Positions 26,400 to 35,088 of a stretch of 64,000 nt of DNA are shown piece after piece. The stretch is taken from assembly GCA_040767925.1 (NCBI GenBank), contig JAXGNN010000001.1, positions 992,001 to 1,056,000 on the forward strand, in the 5' to 3' direction. The stretch is from Phil1 sp040767925 (lineage in GTDB: Bacteria; Bacillota; Clostridia; Christensenellales; CAG-138). A program made the position numbers and the translations under genes. Position 1 is the stretch's first letter, and each line of letters begins with the position of its first letter. Under the pieces are notes generated by a model. That model did not search any database, was not told the origin of the DNA, and saw only the letters and a list, made by a program, of their open reading frames with translations.

Positions 26400-28349
26400 T
26401 CACTTCGACTTGATGATGCCGTCCCGGTACGCGTCGAGCAGCTTCATCAGATCCGCGATGCGCCCCTGTATCTCCTCGCCCGTGTCGATGTCGGCGACCA
26501 TGACCCTGTGGGAGAAATCCGCGACGGGGATGGTGCTCGAGATGATGTCCGCGCTTCGCGTGACGGCGTCCTTCTTCGTGGTGAAGGGCTCGTGCGCGGC
26601 GAGCGCGATCCCGGTGGAGCTGAAGAACATCGTGTAGCCCGCGATGCCCGTCTCCCTCTGATAGGCCCTGCAGAAGCCGCCGTCTATGACGATCAGTTTG
26701 CCGTTCGCCCGAAGAGGGCTCTCCCCGTGCTTCACCTTCACGGGGATATGGCCGTTGACGATCCTGCTCCAGGGCTTATGGAGGCCGAACATGTCGAGTA
26801 TCTTCCTGCAAAACTCCTCGCTGTCGTTAAAATCATAATAGGCGTTCTTCGGCTCGGCCCAGGTGGATTTATCCTCGAGGAGCGTGCGCTCGAAGGTCGC
26901 GATATGGTCGCGCGCGAAAATGGGCGAGTTGCGGCCGCACCAGAGGAACCAGAGGAAATCCTGTCCCTCCGCGCGCTCCCTCGAGCCCGCGGGGGCGAAC
27001 ATGCCCTGGCGTGCGAGCCTGTCGGCATAGTCGAAGAAGTTCTTGCCCGAAAGCGCGCTTGCACCGAACTCGAAGCGAATGAAATTGCCCTCGGCGTCCG
27101 TGGGGACGCAGCCGTGGAACAGGAGGTTGCCGTTGCAGCAGCGGTAGAGCGAACCCGCCCTGTACAGGAAGCGCGCGTGTGCCTGCAGCTTTTCGCTGTG
27201 GCGGAAGGCGTCCGTGAGCTGCTTCATGAGCACCTCCTCCTCGGGGCTGAGCCGGTTGGGGTCCTTGGGATCGACGGTGGGGAAATCCGTGTCGCGCAGG
27301 GGATGGACCCGCCCGTCGATCTCGATGGCGCCCGCCTCCCAGTCCACGCGGGAGAGCATGTCGCGCTCCCGCATCTTATACTCCGGCCTCCTCGCGACGA
27401 GCTGGCCCTCGAGCTTGAACATGATGACGCTGACGGCCTTATGCATCCTGGCGTAAAACGCCGCGTCCCGCGGGCGGTACGGCTCCACGGGGAGGTTGCG
27501 CGGCGCGAACACCTCCGCGTTTTGGTAGCGCTCCGCCGCGAACACCGCGAGCGGGAGCATGTTGATGCCGTAGCCGTTCTCGAGCATGTCGAGGTTGTCG
27601 TACTGCAGGCAGTTCTTCACGGCGATCGCGACGCACACGGGGCTGCCCGCCGCCGCGCCCATCCAGAGCACGTCGTGGTTGCCCCACTGGATATCCACGT
27701 TGTGGTGGCGCACGAGCTGCTCGAGTATGTCGTCCGCGTGCGGCCCGCGGTCGAAGATGTCGCCCACGATGTGAAGCTGGTCGACCGTCATGCGCTTGAT
27801 GAGCGTCGCGAGTTCCACGATAAAGGTATCGGCGCAGTCGGTCTTGATGACGGCGTCGATGATGTTGCTGTAATACTGCTCCTTGTGGCCCGTGTTGGCG
27901 GTGTTGAGCAGCTCCTCGAAGATATAGGCGAACTCTTTGGGGAGCGCCTTTCTGACCTTGGAGCGCGAGTATTTGGCCGTGGACAGTCGCGCGACCGCGA
28001 TGAGCCGCCGGAGCGTCACGCGGTACCAGTCGTTGAGGTCGCCCTCGCCGGCCTTGACCTCCATGAGCTTCTCGCGCGGGTAGTAGATGAGCGCGCAGAG
28101 CGCCTTCCTCTGCGAGGCGGTGAGCGAATCCGAAAGCACCTGGTCTACCTTTTCCGCCACCGCGCCGGAGCCGTTGTTGAGTATGTGGGTGAACGCCTCG
28201 TTCTCCCCGTGGATGTCGCTCATGAAGTGCTCGGTGCCCTTAGGCAGGTTGAGTATCGCCGTGAGGTTGATGATTTCCGCGCTCGCCGCCTGGATGGTCG
28301 GATACTCGCGCGCGAGCTGCGCCAGATAGCGCTTTTCACGATCGGTCAT
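26400..28349 (-). CDS. fbp: Fructose-1,6-bisphosphatase class III
   Basis: 649 residues, typical of the large Firmicutes-type enzyme (about 640-670). Calcineurin-like metallophosphatase motifs: MSDIHGENEAF near residue 44, HIVGDIFDRGPHADD, and WGNHDVLWMG, with later INGHIPVK-type His (VNGHIPVK) and IVIDGGFC. It removes the C1 phosphate from fructose-1,6-bisphosphate in gluconeogenesis. Upstream lie a direct repeat of TTATCATAGA (two copies) and a weak catabolite-response-like GGAAACGTTTT. Terminated by the hairpins at 26306-26377. Confidence 0.95.
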   Translation of the reverse strand: MTDREKRYLAQLAREYPTIQAASAEIINLTAILNLPKGTEHFMSDIHGENEAFTHILNNGSGAVAEKVDQVLSDSLTASQRKALCALIYYPREKLMEVKAGEGDLNDWYRVTLRRLIAVARLSTAKYSRSKVRKALPKEFAYIFEELLNTANTGHKEQYYSNIIDAVIKTDCADTFIVELATLIKRMTVDQLHIVGDIFDRGPHADDILEQLVRHHNVDIQWGNHDVLWMGAAAGSPVCVAIAVKNCLQYDNLDMLENGYGINMLPLAVFAAERYQNAEVFAPRNLPVEPYRPRDAAFYARMHKAVSVIMFKLEGQLVARRPEYKMRERDMLSRVDWEAGAIEIDGRVHPLRDTDFPTVDPKDPNRLSPEEEVLMKQLTDAFRHSEKLQAHARFLYRAGSLYRCCNGNLLFHGCVPTDAEGNFIRFEFGASALSGKNFFDYADRLARQGMFAPAGSRERAEGQDFLWFLWCGRNSPIFARDHIATFERTLLEDKSTWAEPKNAYYDFNDSEEFCRKILDMFGLHKPWSRIVNGHIPVKVKHGESPLRANGKLIVIDGGFCRAYQRETGIAGYTMFFSSTGIALAAHEPFTTKKDAVTRSADIISSTIPVADFSHRVMVADIDTGEEIQGRIADLMKLLDAYRDGIIKSK

Positions 28350-28470
28350 GACAGAATTCCCTTCTATGATAATAACAAAAACGTTTCCGCATCTATGATA
28401 ACATCAAACGCCCGGAAAAAAAGTATATCTTTTTCGGCGCTGTTCCAATGCCCGCGCTTTCGCGGGCAAT

Positions 28471-29178
28471 CTACCCTTTTATGAAGCGTTCGATCTTTTT
28501 TTCGGCGGCATCGGGGTTAAGACTGCGTACCTTTCCGGCGATGCGCGCCGCGGCCTCGCGCGGGTCGAGCCTTGCCGCCGCGGCGAAGACCTCGCCGCCG
28601 AAGAAGCTCTCCGCCGTGCAGGATACGCTCGACGACCAGCCGTACTCCTCCCCTTTCTGCGAAAGCTTGCGCTGCCTGCCGCACATGGTGAGATACAGAT
28701 TCATCTGCAGTTCGACGAGCGCCCGCTCGAAGCGGGATTTTTCTTCCTTTCCAAAACCGCAGACGCCCTTGACTGCGTGGAGGGGCAATGCGCCGTGCTC
28801 CCGCACCGCCTCATAGACGCGCTTCGCGTCCGCGGAGACGAGGCCGTCCGCATACGCTTCCTCGAACGTACTTCCTCCCCGGCGCGCCGCGAGGAAGTAC
28901 GGATACCATTCCTTTGTGATATAGCCGCTCTTTTTAAAGAAGACCTTCGCGTAAGCGACGTCGTCCCGCTCGTCGAGCACGCGCATGCGCCACTCCCACG
29001 GGTCGGTTTCGGGGTCGCCCGTATGCCAGCGCACGGGGGTCTCGTAGGGAGGCTCCTCCTCCCAGCTCCAGGGGATGACCGAGAAGATACCCTCGCCGTT
29101 TCCCCCGCCCATGGAAAAACCCGCGTCCATAAGAACGCGGATAAAGTCCCCATAGCATTTGACCTGCTTCATCTCCAT
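28471..29178 (-). CDS. AlkZ-related (YcaQ-like) protein
   Basis: 235 residues from the ATG at 29178, with GGGAGG about 7 nt upstream. It contains WHTGDPETDPWEWRMRV near residue 50, FFKKSGYITKEWYPYFLAARR, GFGKEEKSRFERALVELQM and EYGWSSSVSCTAESFF. These match a conserved Firmicutes family usually described as AlkZ-related, after the winged-helix DNA glycosylases that unhook crosslinks. The similarity to true AlkZ is limited and activity is untested. Monocistronic. Confidence 0.6.
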   Translation of the reverse strand: MEMKQVKCYGDFIRVLMDAGFSMGGGNGEGIFSVIPWSWEEEPPYETPVRWHTGDPETDPWEWRMRVLDERDDVAYAKVFFKKSGYITKEWYPYFLAARRGGSTFEEAYADGLVSADAKRVYEAVREHGALPLHAVKGVCGFGKEEKSRFERALVELQMNLYLTMCGRQRKLSQKGEEYGWSSSVSCTAESFFGGEVFAAAARLDPREAAARIAGKVRSLNPDAAEKKIERFIKG

Positions 29179-29254
29179 GACGCGCCCTCCCGAAAGCCGC
29201 ATTGGGCGCTCGGCGCCCGCCCCTATCATAGCACCGGAGGGCGCGAAGAGAAAG

Positions 29255-29698
29255 TCACGTTTTTCCATAGAACGCGGCGCCGCACTTCGCGCAGGTGATT
29301 TTCACCTTGCCCTTGTTGCGCGGCACGCGCATCTTCGCCTTGCAGGCGGGACAGGAGAAGTGCTTATACTGCTTTTTTTCCGCGCGACGCCCGGCGCGCG
29401 TCGCCGGGTCCCCGAAGAGCTTGCGCGTGAATTTCTGAAATTTCTCGTTCTCCGCCTGGCGCCTGTAGATATCCTTGGAGAAGATCCTGAAATAACCGAA
29501 GGCCATAACGATCAGGGAAACGACCCACAGGATGTTGGAGAGCACGCCGTTTAGCACGCTCTCCGTCAGCATCGACACGACGAGCAGCGCGAGCGCGCCC
29601 CAGATCAGCGCGCGGGAGAGCGCGTCGTTGCCGTTCCTCCCCTCGAAAAAGCGGCGCGTGCGCTCGGAGAAGCTTTTTTTGTTCCTGCCGTTGCTCAT
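29255..29698 (-). CDS. Small membrane protein with C-terminal zinc ribbon
   Basis: 147 residues. A basic N-terminus, two membrane helices (about 28-70), a charged linker, then a C-terminal zinc ribbon (CPACKAKMRVPRNKGKVKITC, written here only as CPAC...CAKC). Its ATG overlaps the dnaK stop codon (4 nt), so it is translationally coupled to that chaperone gene, suggesting a related job such as a membrane tether. I do not recognise a named family. Confidence 0.65.
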   Translation of the reverse strand: MSNGRNKKSFSERTRRFFEGRNGNDALSRALIWGALALLVVSMLTESVLNGVLSNILWVVSLIVMAFGYFRIFSKDIYRRQAENEKFQKFTRKLFGDPATRAGRRAEKKQYKHFSCPACKAKMRVPRNKGKVKITCAKCGAAFYGKT

Positions 29699-31398
29699 TC
29701 CTCTATCCCCTTCAAACCTTCCTCAAGCTCGTCGCACGCGAGCACGATGGATGCCGCGTTTTTGCCCTTGATCGCCTCGCGCAGCCTGTCCGCGGCATAC
29801 AGCGCCTCGCCGCGCCTTTCCTTATCCGCCGCGCGCGAGATGCGCTTCGCGCGGTTGAGCAGGCTCTCCGCGCGGTTCCTCACCTCCGCCTCGTCCGTCG
29901 CGCGCGCCTCTGCCGCCTCGTAACGCGCGGCGTCCCGCATGGCCTTATCCATCTCCTCCCGCGTCATGTTGGAGCTGCCCGTGATGGTGATCTCCTGCGC
30001 CTTGCCCGTGTCGAGGTCGCGCGCCGAGACGTTCACGATGCCGTTGGCGTCGAGGGAAAACGTGACCTCGATCTGCGGCACGCCCGCCATGGCGCGCCGG
30101 ATGCCGCCGAGGCGGAAGCGCCCGAGCTCCCGGTTCATCGAGGCGCGCGGGTTCTCCCCCTGCAGCACGTGGACTTCGACCGACGACTGAAACGGCGCGG
30201 TCGTGGTGAAAACCTGGCTCTTGATTATAGGTATGGATGTGTTCCTGTTGATTATGCGCGTGAACTCGCCGCCCACGGTCTCAATTCCGAGCGAGAGCGG
30301 CGTCACGTCGAGCAGGAGCAGCCCGTTTACCGTGCCCGCGAGCACGCCGCCCTGCAAACACGCGCCCATGGCGACGCACTCGTCCGGGTTGATGCCGCGG
30401 AAGGGCTCCTTTCCGGTGAGCTTTCTTACAAGCTCCTGCACGGCGGGCATCCTGGACGCGCCGCCGACCAGCAGCACCTTCCCGAGCTGGCCCGCCGTCA
30501 CGCCCGCGTCCTGCATGGCCTGGCGCACGGGGCCTTCGGTCGCCTTCACGAGGTGATCCGTCAGCTCCTCGAGCTTCGCGCGCGTAAGCGTGGTCTCAAG
30601 GTGCAGGGGCGTATCCTTCCTGCTCGCGAGGAAGGGGAGGCTCACGGTCGTCTTCAGCGCGGAGGAAAGCTCGATCTTCGCCGTCTCCGCGGCCTCGCGG
30701 ACGCGCTGCATGGCGACGGCGTCCTTCGAGAGATCGATTTTATGCTCGGTTTTGAAAACCGAAACGAGATAATCCGCGACGCAGCGGTCGAAATCGTCCC
30801 CGCCGAGGCGGTTGTTGCCCGCGGTCGCCATCACCTCGATGACGCCCTCGCTGATATCGAGTATCGAAACGTCGAACGTGCCGCCGCCGAGGTCATAGAC
30901 CATCACCTTCTGCGCGCTCTCCTTGTCGACGCCGTAGGCGAGCGCCGCGGAGGTCGGCTCGTTGATGATGCGCTGCACGTTGAGCCCCGCGATAGCCCCC
31001 GCGTCCTTGGTGGCCTGGCGTTGCGCGTCCCCGAAGTACGCGGGCACGGTGATGACGGCGTCCGTCACGGCCTCGCCGAGATAAGCCTCCGCGTCGCGCT
31101 TGAGCTTCATGAGGATCATCGAGGAGATCTCCTGCGGCGTGTAGCGCTTGCCGTCGATGTCGATCCGGTGCTCGCCGCCCATATCCCGCTTGATGGAACT
31201 CACCGTGCGCGCCGGGTTCGTGACGGCCTGGCGCTTGGCGGCATCCCCCACGAGGCGCTTGCCGTCCTTTGTGAAAGCGACGACGGAGGGCGTCGTCCGC
31301 TTGCCCTCCGCGTTGGGGATAACGGTCGCGTTGCCGCCCTCCATGACGGCGACGCAGGAGTTGGTCGTGCCGAGATCGATGCCGATCATGCGGGACAT
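29695..31398 (-). CDS. dnaK: DnaK/Hsp70 chaperone, short paralogue
   Basis: 567 residues. A complete ATPase domain (IGIDLGTTNSCVAVMEGG, INEPTSAALAYG, VYDLGGGTFDVSILD, LLVGGASRMPAVQ) and a beta-sandwich substrate domain (NRNTSIPIIKSQVF, ARDLDTGKAQEI) are followed by a shortened helical lid. The disordered tail and EEVD-like end are absent; housekeeping DnaK is usually about 610-640 residues. No grpE, dnaJ or hrcA is adjacent, and no CIRCE element is visible upstream. It is probably a second, specialised Hsp70 working with the coupled zinc-ribbon membrane protein. Confidence 0.9.
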   Translation of the reverse strand: MSRMIGIDLGTTNSCVAVMEGGNATVIPNAEGKRTTPSVVAFTKDGKRLVGDAAKRQAVTNPARTVSSIKRDMGGEHRIDIDGKRYTPQEISSMILMKLKRDAEAYLGEAVTDAVITVPAYFGDAQRQATKDAGAIAGLNVQRIINEPTSAALAYGVDKESAQKVMVYDLGGGTFDVSILDISEGVIEVMATAGNNRLGGDDFDRCVADYLVSVFKTEHKIDLSKDAVAMQRVREAAETAKIELSSALKTTVSLPFLASRKDTPLHLETTLTRAKLEELTDHLVKATEGPVRQAMQDAGVTAGQLGKVLLVGGASRMPAVQELVRKLTGKEPFRGINPDECVAMGACLQGGVLAGTVNGLLLLDVTPLSLGIETVGGEFTRIINRNTSIPIIKSQVFTTTAPFQSSVEVHVLQGENPRASMNRELGRFRLGGIRRAMAGVPQIEVTFSLDANGIVNVSARDLDTGKAQEITITGSSNMTREEMDKAMRDAARYEAAEARATDEAEVRNRAESLLNRAKRISRAADKERRGEALYAADRLREAIKGKNAASIVLACDELEEGLKGIEE

Positions 31399-31541
31399 TT
31401 CCTCTACCTCGTTTCGTAAAAATGGCTCTTATCAGAATAGCATGATATCACGCGAAGCGTAAGCCGCTGTGTATGGAGTGTGAAGCTTTTTGGACACTTT
31501 TTCCGCCCGGCCGCGATTTCGACAAAGCGTCAATTAACATA

Positions 31542-31570
31542 TTGCATTTTTCGGAACGATGTTGTATGAT
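31542..31570 (+). promoter_or_regulatory. Promoter of tRNA-Ala
   Basis: TTGCAT (31542-31547), 17-bp spacer, TATGAT (31565-31570), 12 nt before the mature tRNA 5' end. Confidence 0.75.
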
Positions 31571-31582
31571 ATCTTCTGCCAT

Positions 31583-31658
31583 GGGGATATAGCTAAGTTG
31601 GTATAGCGCGGCGTTCGCAATGCTGAGGCCAGGGGTTCGAGTCCCCTTATCTCCACCA
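31583..31658 (+). tRNA. tRNA-Ala (anticodon CGC), CCA encoded
   Basis: Complete cloverleaf. Acceptor stem GGGGATA/TATCTCC carries the G3-U70 alanine identity pair, anticodon stem CGGCG/TGCTG, anticodon CGC at 31616-31618 (reads GCG), T-arm AGGGG-TTCGAGT-CCCCT, and encoded CCA at 31656-31658. Base composition changes immediately after it, so its 3' end is the probable attachment site of the mobile region. Confidence 0.95.
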
Positions 31659-31661
31659 ACT

Positions 31662-31713
31662 ATATCGCAGAGAATTGATACAATGATTGTATTCGTTCTC
31701 TGCGATATTTTTA
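31662..31713 (+). terminator. Terminator of tRNA-Ala / left end of the inserted DNA
   Basis: 13-bp stem (31662-31674 with 31696-31708) with an inner ATACAAT/ATTGTAT hairpin, followed by TTTTT. It begins 3 nt after the encoded CCA. Confidence 0.8.
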
Positions 31714-31866
31714 TGCCCAGAAATGCCGTATTTACAAGCTTTTCGGGCTATTTTTGTTTCACAGCGCATTCTCCAATGACCGCCCAATGCCACGATTTTC
31801 GCCTTTGAAACACCTATTTTGTCTCCGCCAACCACTCCTCCCCGTACAAATCGTTAACGAGCAGTA

Positions 31867-31928
31867 TTTTGGTGCAAATCTCAAAGCTTTGGTGCATTTT
31901 GGTGCAAATCTGCGGTTTTGGTGCAAAT
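31867..31928. repeat. Four phased TTTGGTGCA iterons
   Basis: Four direct copies of TTTGGTGCA(AAT). GGTGCA begins at 31871, 31891, 31901 and 31920, i.e. spacings of 20, 10 and 19 bp, roughly two, one and two helical turns. They lie between the tRNA and the recombinase terminator. Confidence 0.75.
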
Positions 31929-31944
31929 GAGATAGTCCGCGACA

Positions 31945-31981
31945 CAAAAAAGCTCCCCACACCATTTGCTGGTGTGGGGAG
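31945..31981 (-). terminator. Terminator of the recombinase operon
   Basis: 11-bp stem CTCCCCACACC/GGTGTGGGGAG with a 7-nt loop; on the minus strand it is followed by a run of six T. Confidence 0.85.
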
Positions 31982-31994
31982 TCAGTGCTTGTGC

Positions 31995-33572
31995 TTAATC
32001 AATTTCGATGCCGTTCATCAGTGTGAAGGTAATCCGCCCGTCAGCGTAGACCGTGGCTTTCTCAACGACCGCCGACCACAGGCTCTCGCTAAATTCCGTC
32101 AGCGACCCACGCTGCTGTGCCATTGTGTCCACAAAGGCTGTGAGCACCGTGCGCTGGCGTTTTCGAGTGTCCTTCTCAGTCTTGAGCTCGTCTATCCGTT
32201 TTGCCACAGCGTTGTACTTTGCCACCAGCTCGTCCTGTCGTTTTTTGTATGCCTTCTGATTTTGCGCTGCCGATGCGTTTTCCGCTATGTGTTTGCGGTT
32301 CATTTCGATGAGTACCTCGGCTTCCGCATTCTTCGCTGCGATTTCCTCGTCGATGGCGTCGCTGTCGAATAGCCCCTCAATCACAGACCGGCATTCGGCA
32401 ATCACCTCATCGCTCATGTCCTGCATCCCGTTCCACGCGGCTACAAACCGTTCTTTTATTTCATCCTCAGTCAAATGCGGTGTACTGCATTTCTCGCCGG
32501 TTTTGAACTTGTGATTGCATTGCCATATAACACGGCGATACTTGTCCGTGGAGTGCCAGACTTTTGAGCCGAAGAAGCTGCCGCAATCGCCACAGACCAG
32601 CTTTGCCGAAAAGCAGCTCTTACAGTTATAACTCCGTCCCAGCATCCTGCGCCGTGCGAACTCCGCCTGTACTATATCGAACATTTCTGCGTCGATGATA
32701 CCGTCGTGGCTATCCGTGACATAAAACTGTGGAACCTCGCCTTCGTTGAGCTTCATCTTTTTTGTCAGGAAATCCGTTGTGAATGTCTTTTGAAGGAGCG
32801 CGTCGCCCTTGTATTTCTCATTCGTGAGAATGCTCTCGACCACATTGCATTGCCAATTTTCCTTGCCTCCGGGCGTCGGAATGCCCTGCGCCGTGAGGTG
32901 CTTGGCAATCGCAGTGGGTGTTTTGCCCTGCAAGAACATCGTGTAAATGAGGCGCACGATTTCTGCTTCCTCCGGCACAACCTGCGGCGTACCGTCCGCG
33001 CCTTTCTCGTAACCGAGAAACTGCCCATATGACATGGACACCTTGCCGTCGGCGATGCGCTTGCGCCAGCCCCATGTGACATTCTCTGAAATGGAGCGGC
33101 TTTCTTCCTGTGCCAGTGAGGACATTATCGTGATGAGCAGCTCGCCTTTTGCGTCAAATGTCCAGATGTTTTCCTTTTCAAAATAGATTTCAATGTTGGC
33201 AGCCTTGAGCTTTCGCACCGCAGTAAGGCTGTCGACCGTATTTCGGGCAAACCTGCTGACCGACTTTGTGATAATGAGGTCGATTTTCCCGTCCAGCGCA
33301 TCCTTTATCATCTGATTGAAGCCATCGCGCTTTTTCGTGTTAGTTGCTGAGATGCCCTCGTCCGTATACACAGCGACAAAGCTCCAATCCGGGCGTTCCT
33401 TGATGTACTTCGTGTAGTAATCGACCTGCGCCTCGTAGCTGGATTGCTGCTCTTCCTTTTCTGTCGAGACGCGGGCATATCCGGCGACCCTGCGTAGCTT
33501 CGGTACAGACACGGCAAGATTGGAAAAGCGTGATGTGACCGTAGCTGGTATCATTGTGATTGTTCTTGCCAT
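31995..33572 (-). CDS. Large serine recombinase (proximal copy)
   Basis: 525 residues. The N-terminal resolvase domain has catalytic Ser36 in GYARVSTEKEEQ and the arginine motif KSVSRFARNT. A recombinase domain with YGQFLGYEKG and LTAQGIPTPGG follows, then a zinc-ribbon domain (CGDCGSFFGSK...WQCNHK...CSTPHL) and a C-terminal coiled coil (about 425-480). Such enzymes integrate and excise elements through att sites. It overlaps the second recombinase by 1 nt; AAGGAGG precedes the start. Which of the two acts in integration cannot be told. Confidence 0.92.
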   Translation of the reverse strand: MARTITMIPATVTSRFSNLAVSVPKLRRVAGYARVSTEKEEQQSSYEAQVDYYTKYIKERPDWSFVAVYTDEGISATNTKKRDGFNQMIKDALDGKIDLIITKSVSRFARNTVDSLTAVRKLKAANIEIYFEKENIWTFDAKGELLITIMSSLAQEESRSISENVTWGWRKRIADGKVSMSYGQFLGYEKGADGTPQVVPEEAEIVRLIYTMFLQGKTPTAIAKHLTAQGIPTPGGKENWQCNVVESILTNEKYKGDALLQKTFTTDFLTKKMKLNEGEVPQFYVTDSHDGIIDAEMFDIVQAEFARRRMLGRSYNCKSCFSAKLVCGDCGSFFGSKVWHSTDKYRRVIWQCNHKFKTGEKCSTPHLTEDEIKERFVAAWNGMQDMSDEVIAECRSVIEGLFDSDAIDEEIAAKNAEAEVLIEMNRKHIAENASAAQNQKAYKKRQDELVAKYNAVAKRIDELKTEKDTRKRQRTVLTAFVDTMAQQRGSLTEFSESLWSAVVEKATVYADGRITFTLMNGIEID

Positions 33573-34864
33573 CAGCCGTTCCTCCTTGTCGCTTGTTCTC
33601 GTGCCTTTTGTCGCTTATCGTCCGTCCAGCTTTCCCGCCGTGAGCGGTCTTTCCATTGTGTCGTTGCAGTTTGCCCATCGGTGAAATGAAATGTCAGCTT
33701 GTTCTCCGGCTGTGCGGTTATAAAAGCCACACGCTCTGCAAAGATAGCGTCATCAAAACCTTCCGTGCCAAGAACATCGGCACACGCGGATTTTAAGGTT
33801 TCTTCGGGTATCTGTTTTGAAGCGCAGTGCTTTTTGCCCTTGGTGTTGAATGTGGCGCATATCCATACAAAACCGGTCGGTGTCGTCTTTCGGCGATAAT
33901 TTTTACCGCAAATACTGCACCGTACCTTACCCGTGAACACTGTTTCTGCGCCGTGCTTTATCTTTACGGCGGCGGCTCTGCGTTCAAGCTCCGATTGCAC
34001 CGACGCAAAGGTGGCTCGGTCGATAATCGGCTCGTGCGCCTCCTGTACGAAAAACTGCGGAAGCTCACCGTTATTGACGACTGTCTGCTTTGACAGGTGG
34101 TCAGTTCGGAAAGTTTTCTGCAGGAGCAAATCCCCGACATATTTCTCGTTACAAAGCATTTTGCTGATGGTGGATTGACACCATGTTTTTTTCATTCGTG
34201 TTGCTATGCCCATTTCATTGAGTCTGTTTGCGATGGCTTGTTTACCAAGCCCGTCGAGATACATTTTGAAAATGAGCCGCACTATTTCGGCTTCATCCGG
34301 CACGATTTCCAGAACACCGTTGTTCGCCCGATAGCCGAGCATTGTGCAATCCCACGGCTTTCCTTCTTCAAAATTCTTTCGCACACGCCACTTCTGATTC
34401 TCGGAGACCGAAAGGCTCTCCTCCTGTGCGTAGGACGCAAGAATCGTCAACATCAGTTCACCATCCGCACTCAAGCTGTGGATGCCCTGTTCCTCAAAGA
34501 AAACATCGATGCCGAGGCTTTTTAATTCCCGCACCGTTTCCAACAGTGTGACCGTATTCCGGGCAAAGCGTGATATTGATTTTGTAATAACCATGTCGAT
34601 TTTCCCGGCACGGCAATCGGTTAGCAATGCTTGAAAGTTATCTCGGCTGTCCTTCGTGCCGGTTTTCGCCTCGTCAGCATATACGCCGATGTATTCCCAT
34701 CCGCGCTGCTTTTGAATCAGGTCGCTGTAATAGCTGACCTGTGCTGCCAGCGACTGTAGCATGGCATCTTTGCCTGATGAAACACGGGCGTAAGCTGCAA
34801 CACGCTTTGTGCCGAAGTTGACTCGCGGCATAAACTCAATCCTTGTAATTTGGCTGCTTGCCAT
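33572..34864 (-). CDS. Large serine recombinase (distal copy)
   Basis: 430 residues. Catalytic Ser29 in AAYARVSSGKD, the KSISRFARNT motif, recombinase domain with LGYRANNGVLEIVPDEAEIV, then a zinc ribbon (CSICGKNYRR...CASKQIPEETL) and a short tail without the coiled coil of the neighbour. The pair are diverged paralogues and may act together, for example as integrase plus partner, as seen in clostridial elements with two tandem recombinases. AAAGGAGG site before ATG. Confidence 0.92.
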   Translation of the reverse strand: MASSQITRIEFMPRVNFGTKRVAAYARVSSGKDAMLQSLAAQVSYYSDLIQKQRGWEYIGVYADEAKTGTKDSRDNFQALLTDCRAGKIDMVITKSISRFARNTVTLLETVRELKSLGIDVFFEEQGIHSLSADGELMLTILASYAQEESLSVSENQKWRVRKNFEEGKPWDCTMLGYRANNGVLEIVPDEAEIVRLIFKMYLDGLGKQAIANRLNEMGIATRMKKTWCQSTISKMLCNEKYVGDLLLQKTFRTDHLSKQTVVNNGELPQFFVQEAHEPIIDRATFASVQSELERRAAAVKIKHGAETVFTGKVRCSICGKNYRRKTTPTGFVWICATFNTKGKKHCASKQIPEETLKSACADVLGTEGFDDAIFAERVAFITAQPENKLTFHFTDGQTATTQWKDRSRRESWTDDKRQKAREQATRRNG

Positions 34865-34917
34865 AGGTACTCCACCTCCTTTCAGGGGCTATATATTCGC
34901 TCAGAAAGCCTGTATAG

Positions 34918-35088
34918 TCAAGGCAATTCGCGCCATATACTGCACAAGGATACGTTGTATTTATCCGCGATTTTTTCTTCTATTTTGGCGTAATCAGCCG
35001 TAGTAATATACCCGTTATTCAGCCATTGTTGTAGCACGGAGATGACAGCTTTGTATTTCATAAGTTCCGTTTTCCGCTCCTGTGTCAT
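34918..35088 (-). CDS. Small SHOCT-like protein
   Basis: 56 residues, start ATG at 35088 with GGAGGTGGGCGT upstream, overlapping the stop of the preceding gene by 4 nt. The sequence VISVLQQWLNNGYITTADYA followed by KIEEKIADKYNVS fits the short C-terminal SHOCT motif, which often accompanies recombinase operons in clostridial mobile elements. Function unknown; an oligomerisation or DNA-binding accessory role is plausible. Confidence 0.7.
   Translation of the reverse strand: MTQERKTELMKYKAVISVLQQWLNNGYITTADYAKIEEKIADKYNVSLCSIWRELP

Noticed and set aside
31399..31540. CIRCE or other heat-shock operator upstream of the DnaK gene
   Set aside because: No TTAGCACTC-N9-GAGTGCTAA-type repeat is present on either strand.
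31867..31928. CRISPR array
   Set aside because: The repeat unit is only ~13 bp, spacings are 10-20 bp and irregular, there are no spacers of normal length and no cas genes.
31759..31965. Possible small protein encoded across the GGTGCA repeats
   Set aside because: The translation is just the repeat read in frame (repeated FAPK), with no ribosome site; the DNA repeats explain it.
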